From Datisca glomerata (Eukaryota; Streptophyta; Magnoliopsida; Cucurbitales; Datiscaceae): a stretch of 64,000 bases of DNA. Below, piece by piece: positions 23,738 to 35,202 of this stretch. The notes beneath the pieces are model-generated. The model saw only the letters and a list, made by a program, of their open reading frames with translations, had not been told where the DNA came from and searched no databases. The DNA lies in contig QANY01000261.1 in the NCBI GenBank assembly GCA_003255025.1, positions 1,862,607 to 1,926,606 on the forward strand, read 5' to 3'. The position numbers and the translations under genes were made by a program. Within the stretch, counting starts at the first letter, position 1. Every line of letters begins with the position of its first letter.

Positions 23738-25134
23738 ATGAGGAACACGATTAAGGGGCTAAGGGACTCAAACGGGACATGGCAGGACTCTTCCGAAGGG
23801 ATTAGAGATTTAATCCAATCCTATCTCAGAGAGCTGTTTACATCTAAATGCCCATACTTGAATGACTGGGAGGTCGTTACTCGTTGTATTCATAACAGAA
23901 TCTCAAAACCATTCATAGAACTGGAAATAAAAGACACCGTTTGGTGCATGCATCCGATGAAAAGCCCAGGTATCGATGGTTTCCCTGCCTTATTTTTCCA
24001 AAAATTCTGGCATGTGGTAGGAAAATATGCTACTGAGATTTGTCTGGATTGTCTGAAAAATGGTGCTGATTTAGACTCGATTAATAAAACTCTCATTGTT
24101 CTTATCCTAAAAATTCAAAATCTTGAATCTGTGAATAGCTTTAGGCCTATCAGTCTCTGTACAGTTATCTACATAATGATATCCAATGCAATAACTAACA
24201 TGATGAAAAGCTTCCTCCCCAATATTATCTGTGAATCTTAGAGAGCTTTTCTTATGGGTAGGCTAACAATCGACAATATAATTCTGGCATTCGAAATGAT
24301 TCACTCCATGAACAGGAAAAGATCTGGGAAGTCTTGGTTCTCAAATATGAAGCTTGATATGAGGAAGGCCTTCGACATAGAGGAATGGGGGTTTTTAAGG
24401 GCTTTGTTGAAGAAAATGGGATTCCTGGATCAATGGATAAATCTGATTCTCAGGTGCATTTCTTCAGTGTCCTATTATTTTGTTGTTAATGGATCAATTA
24501 TTGGTAGTATTAAGTCTCAACGGGGTATGAGACAGGGAGATCCCCTATCTGCCTACCTCTTCCTCCTAGTGGCAGAGGGCTTTTCAGCTCTCCTTCAAGA
24601 TGCCAGTGCCCCCCACCTTTGCAGAAACGGTCCCTCCATCTCCTACTTATTCTTTGCAGACGACAGTATGATATTTATGAAAGCCGATACCAAGAACTGC
24701 CAGACCATCCAAAAAATCCTGTCCTCTTATTCTCAGGCTCCAGGGCAAAAAACCAATTTAGATAGATCAGTGATAACTTTCTCCCCAAACACCCCCATCA
24801 ATTGTATGAAAGACTTCGCTGATTTCATGGGCATGAAAATGCCGAACTATCATTGGAGATACTTAGACCTTCCTTCCATCACTGGGGCAAACAAAAGCAG
24901 CTTTTCGATTCGATATCCTCAAAGGTCAGATCTCACTTGGGTAATTGGAGGGAGAAGCATTTCTCTATTGGAGGTAAGGAGGTTCTGATGAAAGTAGTGG
25001 TCCAAGCACTTCCTACATACGCCATGGACGTCTTTCACCTCTCCAAGTCCTTTTGCAATGACCTTAACTCAGAGATGGCCAAATTTTGGTGGGATCATCA
25101 CCCCAAAAAAAGGAAACTTCACTGGCTTGCCTAG
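23738..25134 (+). pseudogene. LINE 1 reverse transcriptase domain (broken)
   Basis: Non-LTR reverse transcriptase motifs in order: PMKSPGIDGFPALFFQKFW, NSFRPISLC, MKLDMRKAFD, the block MRQGDPLSAYLFLLVAEG and the active-site YLFFADDS near 24650. A TAG at 24239 splits the domain, and a one-frame change near 24850 moves the 3' part (FSIGGKEVLMKVVVQALPTY) to another frame. The active-site Asp pair survives, but the chain is interrupted. Confidence 0.88.
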
Positions 25135-25901
25135 GACAGTCTTTGTAAGCCTAAATCATTAGGAGGGTTCAGAACTCTTGAAGTCTTTAATCAAGCATTC
25201 CTAGTCAAATAAAGTTGGAGGCTTGTCCGTGGCACTAACAGCCTTCTCAGTTGTGCCCTCAACGCAAAATACTCCCCTTCCTAAATTTTCCTGAATTGTT
25301 ATATCAAACCAAATTGCTTTTTTATTTGGCGCAGCATCTTATGGGGGAGAGATCTCTTTCGTAGAGGCATGCGTTGGCAGATTGGTAATGGGAATTTCGT
25401 TATAGTCTTCAAAGACCCCTGACTTCCTCAGCTAACCACCTTCAGACCGATCACCCCATCAGTTGGAGATCCTGATCTGAAAGTCTCATCCTTAATCCAA
25501 GATAGATAATGAAACAAGGACTTTATCAATATTACCGTCCCCCGAAGATGCTAGTCTTGCGTTGTCCATCCCGATTGTCAGCAAAGGCGCCGAGGACTCC
25601 ATCTGTTGGAATTTTGACAAAAAAATGGGATTTGCTCAGTTAGAAGCGGCTACCAGCTGATTCTTCTTGATGCCAGCACCTCCTCTGAGGGGTCTGGAAT
25701 TTTCAATTGGTGGAAAATAATTATGGAACCTCAAGCTCCCTAACAAAATCAAAATCTTCATGTAAGGGGCCTCTTTAGATATTATTTCGGCTAAAAAGAA
25801 CCTGTTTAATTGGAAAATTGGTGATGATGCTTGCTGCCCTCTTTGTCGAAGTTTTGACTCTACTTTCGACGCTTTATTTTTCTGCATAGCAACCATAAGA
25901 T

Positions 25902-26651
25902 TTGGGAGACGGCCAAGATTTTGTCTTTTGCTTTGAAAACCTGCCAATCTTGGTTAATACTGGACATCTCTATTGCATTGCTCCTCCCTCTCAGCATTTA
26001 CTCCCTTACAAAATCAGGAGCTTTATGCTGGAAAATACGAATTGGAGAAATAGTATTTTGTATGGGATACAGCCCCTCCAGGACGTTGACTTTGTTCCTT
26101 GGGTGGAAGATTTCATCAAGGAGTTCAATGTAGCTAATGGCTTGACTAGTCAGCCTCTCCCTCCTCGGCAATCTGTGCATTCTTGGTTGAGACCTCCCAA
26201 CGGATGCATCAAGCTCAATACTGAAGGTGCCAAGGGCAATGGTTTTTATGCTTTAGGTGGTATCTTCAGAGACAGCCACGGCCAGGTTAGAGGTGCTTTT
26301 TCTAAGAAAATTGAAGGTAATCCTCCAACTCTTGTTGAAGCTTTAGCTATCCTTGAAGGCATCTCCCTTGCTAAACAGTGGAACGTCCTTCCTAATCTCA
26401 TCGAGTCTGACTCCTTGTGTGTTATTAATGCTCTCAACTCCAATAGAGATATTGCATCGGAATTGGGTCTTATTCTTGTCAATTGTAAAGCTCAACTCCC
26501 TTCCGATTTTAGACCTCTCTTCTCTCATATCCATCGTGTTTTTAACGAGGCAGCTCATAGGCTTGCTCGCCTGGGTCTTTCGATTACTGATACTGTTGTT
26601 TGGAGGGAGTTGGTTCCCCCTATTGTAATCAACATTTTGCTTTATGAGTAG
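25902..26651 (+). pseudogene. LINE 1 C-terminal RNase H domain, open but with Glu in place of the first Asp
   Basis: Open for 249 codons, the longest intact piece of the element. RNase H features are CIKLNTEGA (usually Asp where this has Glu), VEALAILEGI, LIESDSLCVINALN and the end motif NEAAHRLARLGL. In plant L1s this domain degrades the RNA strand during integration. The Asp-to-Glu change at the first catalytic position may reduce activity. Confidence 0.82.
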
Positions 26652-26681
26652 TTTATGGCTCTCTTGCCAGTTAAAAAAAAA

Positions 26682-27954
26682 GATATTACCAGAATAAAAT
26701 GAACAGATTTTTACACTAAAATGAGTAAAAATGCGATATCAGCTAGTAATCAGCTAATAGACATTGACATAAAATATTTATAATTTATTTTTGTACAATT
26801 TACCATAATTGTTGAGTTAATTATTATAATATTTATAATAAACTTCAATTTTTTTTGTAGCAAGCTTCCAGGTGAAAACATATGTTCATGTAGTTTCCAG
26901 GTCATCGGTACATAAAGCACAACTCATTCTAACTCTAGAAATCATTTTGCAACATTATATTATGAAAAGCTAGCCATGTAATGAAGCTGCACTATGGGAT
27001 AGAGATAGGGAACCATACTAGTATTTTCCAACTCACGACTTTTCTGCGATAAGTGATTGCTCTATAAGTGCTACCAACATTGATTTTGCCATCAGATGTT
27101 GATTTCAAAAGTCACATCTGTGAAATTTAGCAGTGGATGTGACAAAATTATTCTCCTCAAATCAGCTAGGATATAACCGTCAAGAATAGGCAAGCCCACA
27201 CCCCATTATGTATAATGCTATTGACTGGGAGTATGCAAATTTCATCATGTGATATTCATGATGTCAATGCCAAACATGTTTAGCAAATGTCCTCAGGATG
27301 CATACGTTATCTCAAAATGGGAAATGATTAGAAGCAGATATCAGCAACAAAACACACACAGCATTCAAAAGTCGAGCCCTTTGAAAAGGTCAAATGCCAG
27401 TCAAGGAAGGAAAATGAGCAATTTCATGGCAAGTAATCATGGTAAATCTAGAATCCAAGGAGCAAGTGAAGTACCATACCCACCATTTATGCTTCTACAT
27501 TAAACTACGATCTTATTTCTACAAATACACACTCAAGAATTAATAAATCAGAAACCTTAAAGATGATGATTTGTTTACCTATAGAATGCTGCAAGTGTTT
27601 CGTATAAATTGCTGACCACTTGTTTAAACACAGTTTTCTTTTCAAATTTGTTAAAATAAGACCACACATTTAGCATAATTGGTTTTGAAAACTAAAATCA
27701 GAAAGTTCCTATCAAAAGTAGAAGGGAAAAAAACAACTAGAAGGAGAGACAAATTTCTCAGATCCTTTATAGTGTAACAAAAAGTGGAATCAAGAATGAA
27801 GAACCATTGATTGTTTTGGTACATTCAAATGTTATATACAGCTTGAATACAAGAAAACAACAATCTATTTCTCTCTCTCTCTCTCTCTCTCTCTAAACCA
27901 TTCCCCACCAGCCACCATTTACACTAAACAAATGGATAAAGAGGCATATTTTGT
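26682..27954. other. Spacer downstream of the MSP-ankyrin gene
   Basis: AT-rich, with no gene seen. The part nearest 27955 is the 3' UTR of the minus-strand MSP-ankyrin gene and includes a CT microsatellite at 27869-27893. Small ORFs such as that at 27249-27503 have no recognisable domains. Confidence 0.55.
27869..27893. repeat. (CT)n microsatellite
   Basis: About 12 CT units in the probable 3' UTR of the MSP-ankyrin gene. Confidence 0.95.
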
Positions 27955-29361
27955 TCAAGCTCGTTCTTGCTGATGATACAGAGGAGAAACTAAGGAAGGA
28001 TGATTCTTAAAACTCCCCAACTTCAGTGGAACCAAACCTTTGAAACTCTTCAAATTAGCTTTAGCTCCATGAGCAACCAACAACAAGGCAACCTCTAAAC
28101 GACCTGCCTCAACTGCACAATGCAATGGTGTGTACCCACTATCATCAACTACATCAACTTGAGCTCCATATTCAAGCAACAGCTTTACACATTCAATTTT
28201 TCCTTTGAACGCAGCTCTGTGCAGAGGTGTCCACCCATTCTGGTCTTTCCCATTCGTTTTTGCCCCTTCTACCAAACAATGCTTTAGCCCATGAACATCA
28301 TCTACTCTAGCAGCTCTGTGCAACATATCCCCCAAATACAGCAAATCAAACAGATGTGAGTGCCCATTCTCGGCGGCAAGAGCAAAAGCCGTCTTCCCAT
28401 CGCTATTCACAACGTATTTTACATTGGAGCAATTTAACAAACACCTGGTGGCCTCCAATTGACCCTCAGCAGCAGCACAATGCAGCGGAGTCCACCTATT
28501 ACTATCCGTAGCCTCAGGGTTCCCACCAATCGAAACACAAAACTGGATCGCTTCGACGTGCCCTAGAACAGCAGCGACGTGAATTGGAGTCCGACCGTGT
28601 GAATCGACGGAATTTACATCGATGTCTTTGAAACTCGAGCGCAGGAGCTGAATTAAGTCGACACGGTTCATATCCGCCGCGAAGTGCAAGAGGAAGTCGA
28701 CGAGATGATCGATTGCACAACCTGAAGCAATCAGAGCCTTGACGACGTCGACGTTTCCAGCTCGAACTGCCGCCGATAACATAGACAGTCCGGTTGAATC
28801 TTTTCCATTAACATCGGCACCCGCATCAATCAGAGCTGAAACGAATTCCAATTTTCCAGAGGAAATAGCAGGTATCAGAAGCTTTGTAAGCTGAGATTTA
28901 GAACATCCAGAGATGGCCTTGCTTAGAAGGAAACTTGATTCTACGTCATCGGATTGTTGGGAAATGTGGAATTCAACAAATTCGGGACCGATGAAGGAGA
29001 TGATTATGGAGGCGTCCTTGAAAATTTGGGCTCCTGGTTTGGAGAACAGAGTCCGAAGATCATCTGAATAAGCTTTGCCGATTGGGAGCATGGAGGATCG
29101 GACTGTGATGACGTCGGGAGTGGTACTGAAAGGGGGCTGATCAGATGGCTGAGAAAATAGTGTGTATGAGCAGGAAGAGAGAGGTGGGATAACAGAGAAA
29201 GGTTTGTTAATGAAGAAGACAGATGGATTTGAGGTTGAAATGCTCACAGCCACAGACATGGTGTGCATTAGGTTGTTAAGCCTGAAGCTAGTGCTGCATT
29301 TTTTACCTCGCTTGAAAGCTAGCTCTATTTCTGTCACGTCTGGCTTAACCAATCTGTCCAT
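27955..29361 (-). CDS. MSP-domain plus ankyrin-repeat protein, VAPYRIN-like
   Basis: Intronless 468-codon ORF. Residues 1 to about 135 form an MSP (VAP-type) domain: MDRLVKPDVTEIELAF, then NLMHTMSVAVSISTSNPSVF and a phosphate-loop-like VIPPLSS. Residues about 155-455 are ankyrin repeats with clear TPLHCAAAEGQ, GWTPLHRAAFKGK and GYTPLHCAVEAGR consensus cores, about eight units. This MSP-then-ankyrin order is that of VAPYRIN, the protein needed for arbuscular mycorrhizal and rhizobial entry, and its paralogue group. The MSP part differs from VAPYRIN proper as I remember it and the protein is shorter, so the VAPYRIN-like clade is more likely. Expected to sit at endomembranes and bind partners, not to catalyse. 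The start ATG at 29361 is the first in frame. Confidence 0.9.
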   Translation of the reverse strand: MDRLVKPDVTEIELAFKRGKKCSTSFRLNNLMHTMSVAVSISTSNPSVFFINKPFSVIPPLSSCSYTLFSQPSDQPPFSTTPDVITVRSSMLPIGKAYSDDLRTLFSKPGAQIFKDASIIISFIGPEFVEFHISQQSDDVESSFLLSKAISGCSKSQLTKLLIPAISSGKLEFVSALIDAGADVNGKDSTGLSMLSAAVRAGNVDVVKALIASGCAIDHLVDFLLHFAADMNRVDLIQLLRSSFKDIDVNSVDSHGRTPIHVAAVLGHVEAIQFCVSIGGNPEATDSNRWTPLHCAAAEGQLEATRCLLNCSNVKYVVNSDGKTAFALAAENGHSHLFDLLYLGDMLHRAARVDDVHGLKHCLVEGAKTNGKDQNGWTPLHRAAFKGKIECVKLLLEYGAQVDVVDDSGYTPLHCAVEAGRLEVALLLVAHGAKANLKSFKGLVPLKLGSFKNHPSLVSPLYHQQERA

Positions 29362-29745
29362 GGTAATTGGTGGTGTACTGGTGTGGCCGCCCTTTTATTT
29401 TCCCAGAAAGCTTATTTCTTGGGAAAGTAGAATCTGAGAGTCCCTGTTTGGTTTTTGTGGAGATCTTACTGAAGAAGATGGACGAAGAAGGTGATTTAAA
29501 TTTGGAGGTCTTCTCACCTTATCGCTGGCCTGCTTGTTGTTATATGTTTCTTCCATTCCCACTCTCTCATTAATATTTATTTAATCAGTCAATAAGATGC
29601 TGATTAATTTTATGATGAATTAAACATAAAGTCGAGTGGTGAAGTGACATTTTTTAATATTAAGATAATGAAAGAAATTACATTATTTAATGGTTGATAT
29701 GTCAAATATATCACTGCGTAAATTATATTTTTAAATTTTTTATGT
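29362..29745. other. Promoter/5' UTR region of the MSP-ankyrin gene
   Basis: Upstream of the minus-strand start at 29361. No other gene is visible; a core promoter motif could not be fixed by eye. Confidence 0.45.
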
Positions 29746-32107
29746 TTTTATATTAATGTACTTTGATTAAATTATAAAATATATCATCAGTAACGTTTTT
29801 TTGGTTAAATTTATCATAAAATTAACTCCATTCATTTCCTTCATTATTTTCCTCCATTTACCTACATTACTTTGCCACTTTAAATAACTCTCTTCTTCCC
29901 TTTATTTTTAAGTCCTTATTTTCACTTTCGACATACTTTTCAATCTGTTTTTTTTACTTTCTTTTAATGAAATTTGTTTGGTTTAAAAATCTGCTCCATT
30001 CATACTGTAATGAAATTCGCTTCATTTTTTAAAAAATATGCTTCATTTTTGAAAAATCTACTTCATTTTGAAATTTCCCATTTTAAAATGAAAATTTTCC
30101 CCACATCTAAAAAAACTGCATCCCAAAAAAATCTGATTCACATAAAAATAGCTTTCATATATTCATCATCACATAAATTCATAAAATATTTAAATTCAAC
30201 CAAAATAGCCAGCATCTCATACATAAATTCATAAAATACTCAGCATCCTATACATAAATTCATAAATTTTCAGTGGTAAAATAATATATAACTCTTAGTT
30301 GATTTGAAAGCAAGAATGATATAAATATCCAATTCACAACTACATAAAAACAATACGATCCTTAACAAAATTTAGATTCAAGATAGAATAATACTCAAAA
30401 GCTAGTTTTTTTCAACTTCGCAAGCTCTTGCCTTATCAAACCAGCCCTCTGAATGAAATGAATGTCATCCATTAGTATGATCAGAATACGCAATAAGGAC
30501 CCCAAAATAAAAACATGAAACAACTTCAAAGTTCAAAGAAACATGTTTTTATATCGCTGATCTTGATATTGGTCAACATAAGCTTGAATCTGTAAAAGTC
30601 ATTGATATCAAGAGTATCAACAAGAGCCTGTACGTACACAAATAGGTTAAGTACTTTGTAACTAGTCAATAGTTTTCATAAACCAGTTCTTTTATTTACA
30701 CTGAAGTATCAAAACCAATGGAGCAACATGTTAGTTGCTCCAGTGAAAATATTTTACTACATAAACTTCTGAGGAATTGGTCATACATGATAAAAAAACA
30801 TTATAGAATTACTGAAATAATAATACATATTAAGAAACTTAGCATCACAACCTGATGTAGATGATGATAACTGAATATTCTAATTTAACTTTTCAGTTTG
30901 AATAACCATTACAGTAGGTAAGCAGATAATGATGTACAACATTACAGATCAATTCTATGTCCAACCAACTGTAAATCAATATTGTTTTTCAATAAAAAAA
31001 TAAATAAATAATACGAAACAACAAAATGGAGTACATAACCGACCGAGTCCAAAAACAAAATCAAGACCAGAGATAAAGTTCACACCCAAGATAAAAGCAC
31101 ATAAACCAAGCGAATCTAGAAAAGCCCATGATATATTCATCCTCGAAATAGAGAACATAAATCGCCGAAATAGAAGAGTACAGAAATTGTCGAAATAGAG
31201 AACAAAATTGAGCAAATCCAGACTAGAAATCAATGAACCGTGAAATAAAGTACATACCTGATAGAAGAATCAAGAAATTTCGACCACTTTGAGCTCATAT
31301 CTAGCAAAAAATTTTGACCTAAACCCTCTCTCTGTCTGCTGCGCGGTAGCTCTTCACCTGCCCTGCATTCTCGAATTAGGACAGTAAAAGAAAATACAAA
31401 GTAAAAGTAAAAAAGTAAGAAAAATTAACTTAACCTAACTTCCTTTAACATAACTGTTAACGGACGTTAGGCAGCACGTGCCTTTTAAGGTTATTTTTAT
31501 GAAATATTTAATGGAAGTGTATTTTCTGCAGTTTTATCAAAGTATATGAGTATAAAAATACGAAACAACAAAATGGAGTACATAACCGACCGAGTCCAAA
31601 AACAAAATCAAGACTAGAGATAAAGTTCACACCCAAGATAAAAGCACATAAACCAAGCGAATCTAGAAAAACCCATGATATATTCATCCTTGAAATAGAG
31701 AACATAAATCGCCGAAATAGAAGAGTACAGAAATTGTCGAAATAGAGAACAAAACCGAGCAAATCCAGACTAGAAATCAATGAACCATGAAATAAAGTAC
31801 ATATCTGATAGAAGAATCAAGAAATTTCGACCACTTTGAGCTTATATCTAGCAAATTTTTTTGACCTAAACCCTCCCTCTGTCTGCTGCGCGGTAGCTCT
31901 TCTCCTGCCCTGCATTCTCGAATTAGGACAGTAAAAGAAAATACAAAGTAAAAGTAAAAAAGTAAGAAAAATTAACTTAACCTAATTTCCTTTAACATAA
32001 CTGTTAACGGACGTTAGGCAGCAAGTGCCTTTTAAGGTTATTTTTGATGAAATATTTAATGGAAGTGTATTTTCTGTAGTTTTATCAAAGTATATGAGTA
32101 TAAAAAT
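29746..32107. mobile_element. Possible non-autonomous TIR element with duplicated right end
   Basis: The left end (29746-29783, TTTTTATATTAATGTACTTT then GATTAAATTATA) matches the reverse complement of the right end (32077-32107, read as TTTTTATACTCATATACTTT then GATAAAACTA). The same end recurs at 31530-31560 because the right 547 bp are tandemly duplicated. Mutator-like elements have long AT-rich termini like this and often carry host sequences. No transposase and no clean 9-bp target duplication were found. A further weaker match to the left end lies just outside at 32128-32165. Confidence 0.4.
31014..32107. repeat. 547-bp tandem duplication (two near-identical copies)
   Basis: Copy 1 is 31014-31560 and copy 2 is 31561-32107; ACGAAACAACAAAATGGAG opens each. 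Differences are scattered single bases. On the minus strand each copy holds a GC-richer stretch followed by a short ORF start (Met-Ser-Ser-Lys-Trp-Ser-Lys-Phe) and a donor-like CAG/GTATGT. In copy 2 the ATG is ATA. Confidence 0.92.
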
Positions 32108-33889
32108 ATGAAGAAAAAAAATATAAGGTTATAGTCATAGTTTAACCAAAGTACAATAATGTATTTTATATTTCAACCTTATTTAATTAGAGTATGATTA
32201 TCTAAGATCTAGATATGGGGGTGGGGAGGGAGCAGGTATAGATTTTGACAATGAAGGAATTAGAAAGGGATTGAAAGAGTCGTTACTTTAGTTATTAATA
32301 TTTACTTGGAAGAAACAAGGATGGTGGGGGATAGTCTTTATTATTGTTTGACAATTGAAAGTTCACCAACTCAACTCTTTGGTCCTGCGTTATGTAGTTT
32401 CCTAGCAATACCTTTTTGTTTTTGTTAATCATTCAAAGTAGAAAGTACCACCATTTTTTGAAGTATTTCTTCATTAAGCACACTTCAGCATGACGGTAAA
32501 TGTTTCATAGAGAATCATTTTTTATTTTACATAGTTGTATAAACCTTGTACCGTGATTTTCGAAAACTACATGGAGGGGATCTAGTCGAGGTGCTTTAAA
32601 CTACTTCAAGTGTTTTTTTTTGTCGACTAAAACACTTTTGGGAGTGTAAAAAATAATGCCAATCACACTCTAGTATATTTTAGTTTGAAAATAAGTCTTT
32701 TTAGAAAATAAACAAAACTATCTTGTTTTTTAATAAATTGAACATCTAAATATGTTTGATGGTCATGTTCAATAGTTGTTTTAGTATAAACGTCTTACAA
32801 ATTTTTAAAACTAATTTCCAAAATATGTTTCAACATATATTTAACATGAATAGATGTCACTTTTTATTAGGCCTGGAAATACGGCTGCTGAGTGGTGTAA
32901 TAAATTTTTTATGGTATTGTTAAGAAAAAACTTCATGTATTGCAAATATAAAAAAAAACAAAAATTTGAAAGAATAAAAGGAGAGATGATTTCTATGTTA
33001 TTTTACTTATATTTTTGCATGGCTTATACCAATTGTTTATAGGCTTAAAGACTTCGGAATATGAATACGCAATATAAGTAACATAGGGATAAAGATAGAC
33101 ATAAATTATGTATGAGCAATAAGAATAAAGGCATAGGAGGTTAGTGAATTGGAAGCTCAAATAATTATATTATTTTACAATATTTACTCTTGAATGTCCA
33201 ATACACAAAGAATATGACTAACTAAAAATTTACACAAAGATTTTATGAAGGTAATGTGTGAAAAAGAACTCCGGTGAAATATACTTTGTTTTGTTTTTTT
33301 AATATACAATACATCCCATTTTAGTTGAATTGTGCATACAACAATATCTTCAAGTAGTGTTGTTGAAGTTTCTTTATGATAAGGTAGCCCATAAATCTTT
33401 CGAATATATTGGAGCATCAAACTTAACCATATGTATTCTATTTTTTTCATGAATTACAAGTATTTCAGTACGATTTGAGGACGTGGTTGGATATGCCGGT
33501 CTGACCCCTTTATTGATCCACCCCTGAATACATGTCGCTCAATCTAATTAGGCGATTCTCTATATGCGTTCCTCTACTGGGAAAATATAAGTATTAAATA
33601 TCAATAAGAAATTAAAGTATATTTTGCAATCAGTGAATCTCGTACAATACTCTTTCCACGTTTGTGAATGAATGATTGTGACTTACTACAACGAGAATAG
33701 AAAGTTTCTTTATGATTAGCGGTGTTCGCTTAAGAAAGATGCTGCATTTGAAGTTATTGAGTTAATTAGTATTTCAAGAATTAATTTTGCCTTATACAAA
33801 CCATAAAAAAATACACAATTTAAACATTATTATTACCTTAAATTCCAGGCTTTCAAAATGATAAAAAAAAGGCTATATAAAGGATGTTG
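32108..33889. other. AT-rich gene-free stretch
   Basis: No coding region, RNA or element ends recognised. Short ORFs here are AT-biased and have no domain signal. Confidence 0.55.
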
Positions 33890-34189
33890 GCTAGCTAAAT
33901 GACTAGAGTGAATTTCTTGTAATCTGGTCTTCAACCAGATTCTGATCAAGCTACTGATATTAGATCAGTTGAGTAATCTTATCATTCTTCTAGAACTCAA
34001 ACACCGAAATCTGTTTTCTCTCTTCTCCTCAGCCAATGTATTCTTTTACTCCTGTTGAGATTGACCCTAATAATCAAAATTCTAACTTATCAGCTCCAAC
34101 ACATTTAACTAATTAGCATCCTATGCTAAAAAGATAAAAAAATGCATTTTTAAATCCAAAGTGTACACTGTTGATCTTAGTTTGTAGGA

Positions 34190-34800
34190 ACCAGAAAGTT
34201 TTGAAGAAGCTTGGGGACATTTTCACTGGAAAAAATCTATGGAAGAGGAGTATGAGGCTCTCATGAAAAACCAGACTTGGTCCTTAGTACCCTTGCCAAA
34301 AAAGGAAAATAGTGGGATATAAATGGGTGTTCAAATTGAAGAAAAATCCAGATAGTTCTGTTTCTAGATACAGAGCTAGGTTAGTAGGAACTAAGTACTC
34401 TCAAAGTCACGGGTTTGATTTTTCTGAAACTTTCAACCCAGTTGTAAAACCAGCTACTATCCGAGTTATTCTCAGTAATGCCTTAAAAAGAAATTGGTCC
34501 ATTAACCAACTTGATGTGAATAATGCCTTTTTGAATGACATTTTAAGTGACGAAGTTTATATGGAGCAGCCAATTGGGTTTAGACAGTGGAATAATAATC
34601 AACAACTTGTATGTAGACTGCATAAGGCTTTATATGAGTTATGACAAGCTCCAAGAGCTTGGTTTGACAAGTTAAAAACTTATCTTAAACATCTAAAATT
34701 CCACTCTTCAAATGCAGACCTGCCCCTCTTTAAAAGAATTACAGACTTCCACAACATTTTTACTGGTATATGTGGATAACATGATAGTGAACAGTAATAG
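34190..34800 (+). pseudogene. Copia reverse transcriptase fragment
   Basis: The motifs GYKWVFKLKKNPDSSVSRY, RARLVGTKYSQ, DFSETFNPVVKPATIRVIL, INQLDVNNAFL and DEVYMEQPIGF are the usual Copia RT order. A frame change at about 34310 separates the N-terminal part, and a TGA at 34642-34644 ends the open run. The catalytic YVDNMI block (usually Tyr-Val-Asp-Asp) is seen in another frame near 34770 with Asn for the second Asp, so the active site is damaged. Confidence 0.87.
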
Positions 34801-35202
34801 TGACACATAAATGATGAGTTTAATTGATCATCTTCATCAGTCTTTTTCATTGAAAAATCTGGGTAAACTTCACTACTTCTTAGGTATTGAAGTTCAGGAA
34901 GTAGGAGAATGCCTTCATTTGTCTCGAAAGAAATATATCCAAGACTTTTGAGAATAAATATGGATAATGCTAAAGCTTTGCCAACCCCCATGACAAGTGG
35001 TTTGAAGATGTCTAGTTTCTGGGTGCTCTTCAATACATAACCATCACTCGACCTGAGCTATGTTTTAGTGTAAATAAAGTCTGCCAATTATGAAAAAATC
35101 TCTTGACACTCACTCGAAGGATGTGAAAATAATTCTTAGATATTTAAAAGAAACTCTTGAAGAAGGACTTAGTGTGAAGACCTCAGACACCTTAAAAGTG
35201 AT

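Larger units (their letters stand above)
22330..26681 (+). mobile_element. Degenerate L1-type LINE retrotransposon (LINE 1)
   Basis: Ordered remains of one non-LTR element: ORF1 tail (about 22480-22733), endonuclease start MKILSWNARGMG at 22733, reverse transcriptase (23738-25134), a zinc-knuckle region near 25830 (CCPLCRS), RNase H (to 26651) and a short A-run at 26673-26681 as 3' tail. At least several stops and frame changes break it, for example a stop after SQSF in the endonuclease, one at 24239 inside RT and a shift near 24850. The 5' boundary and target-site duplication are not resolved. It lies between the tRNA gene and the VAPYRIN-like gene. Confidence 0.85.

Noticed and set aside
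30400..31330. Possible spliced minus-strand gene starting Met-Ser-Ser-Lys-Trp-Ser-Lys-Phe
   Set aside because: A plausible first exon and donor exist, but joining to candidate exons near 30640 and 30450 gives stops in phase; not supported as a gene.
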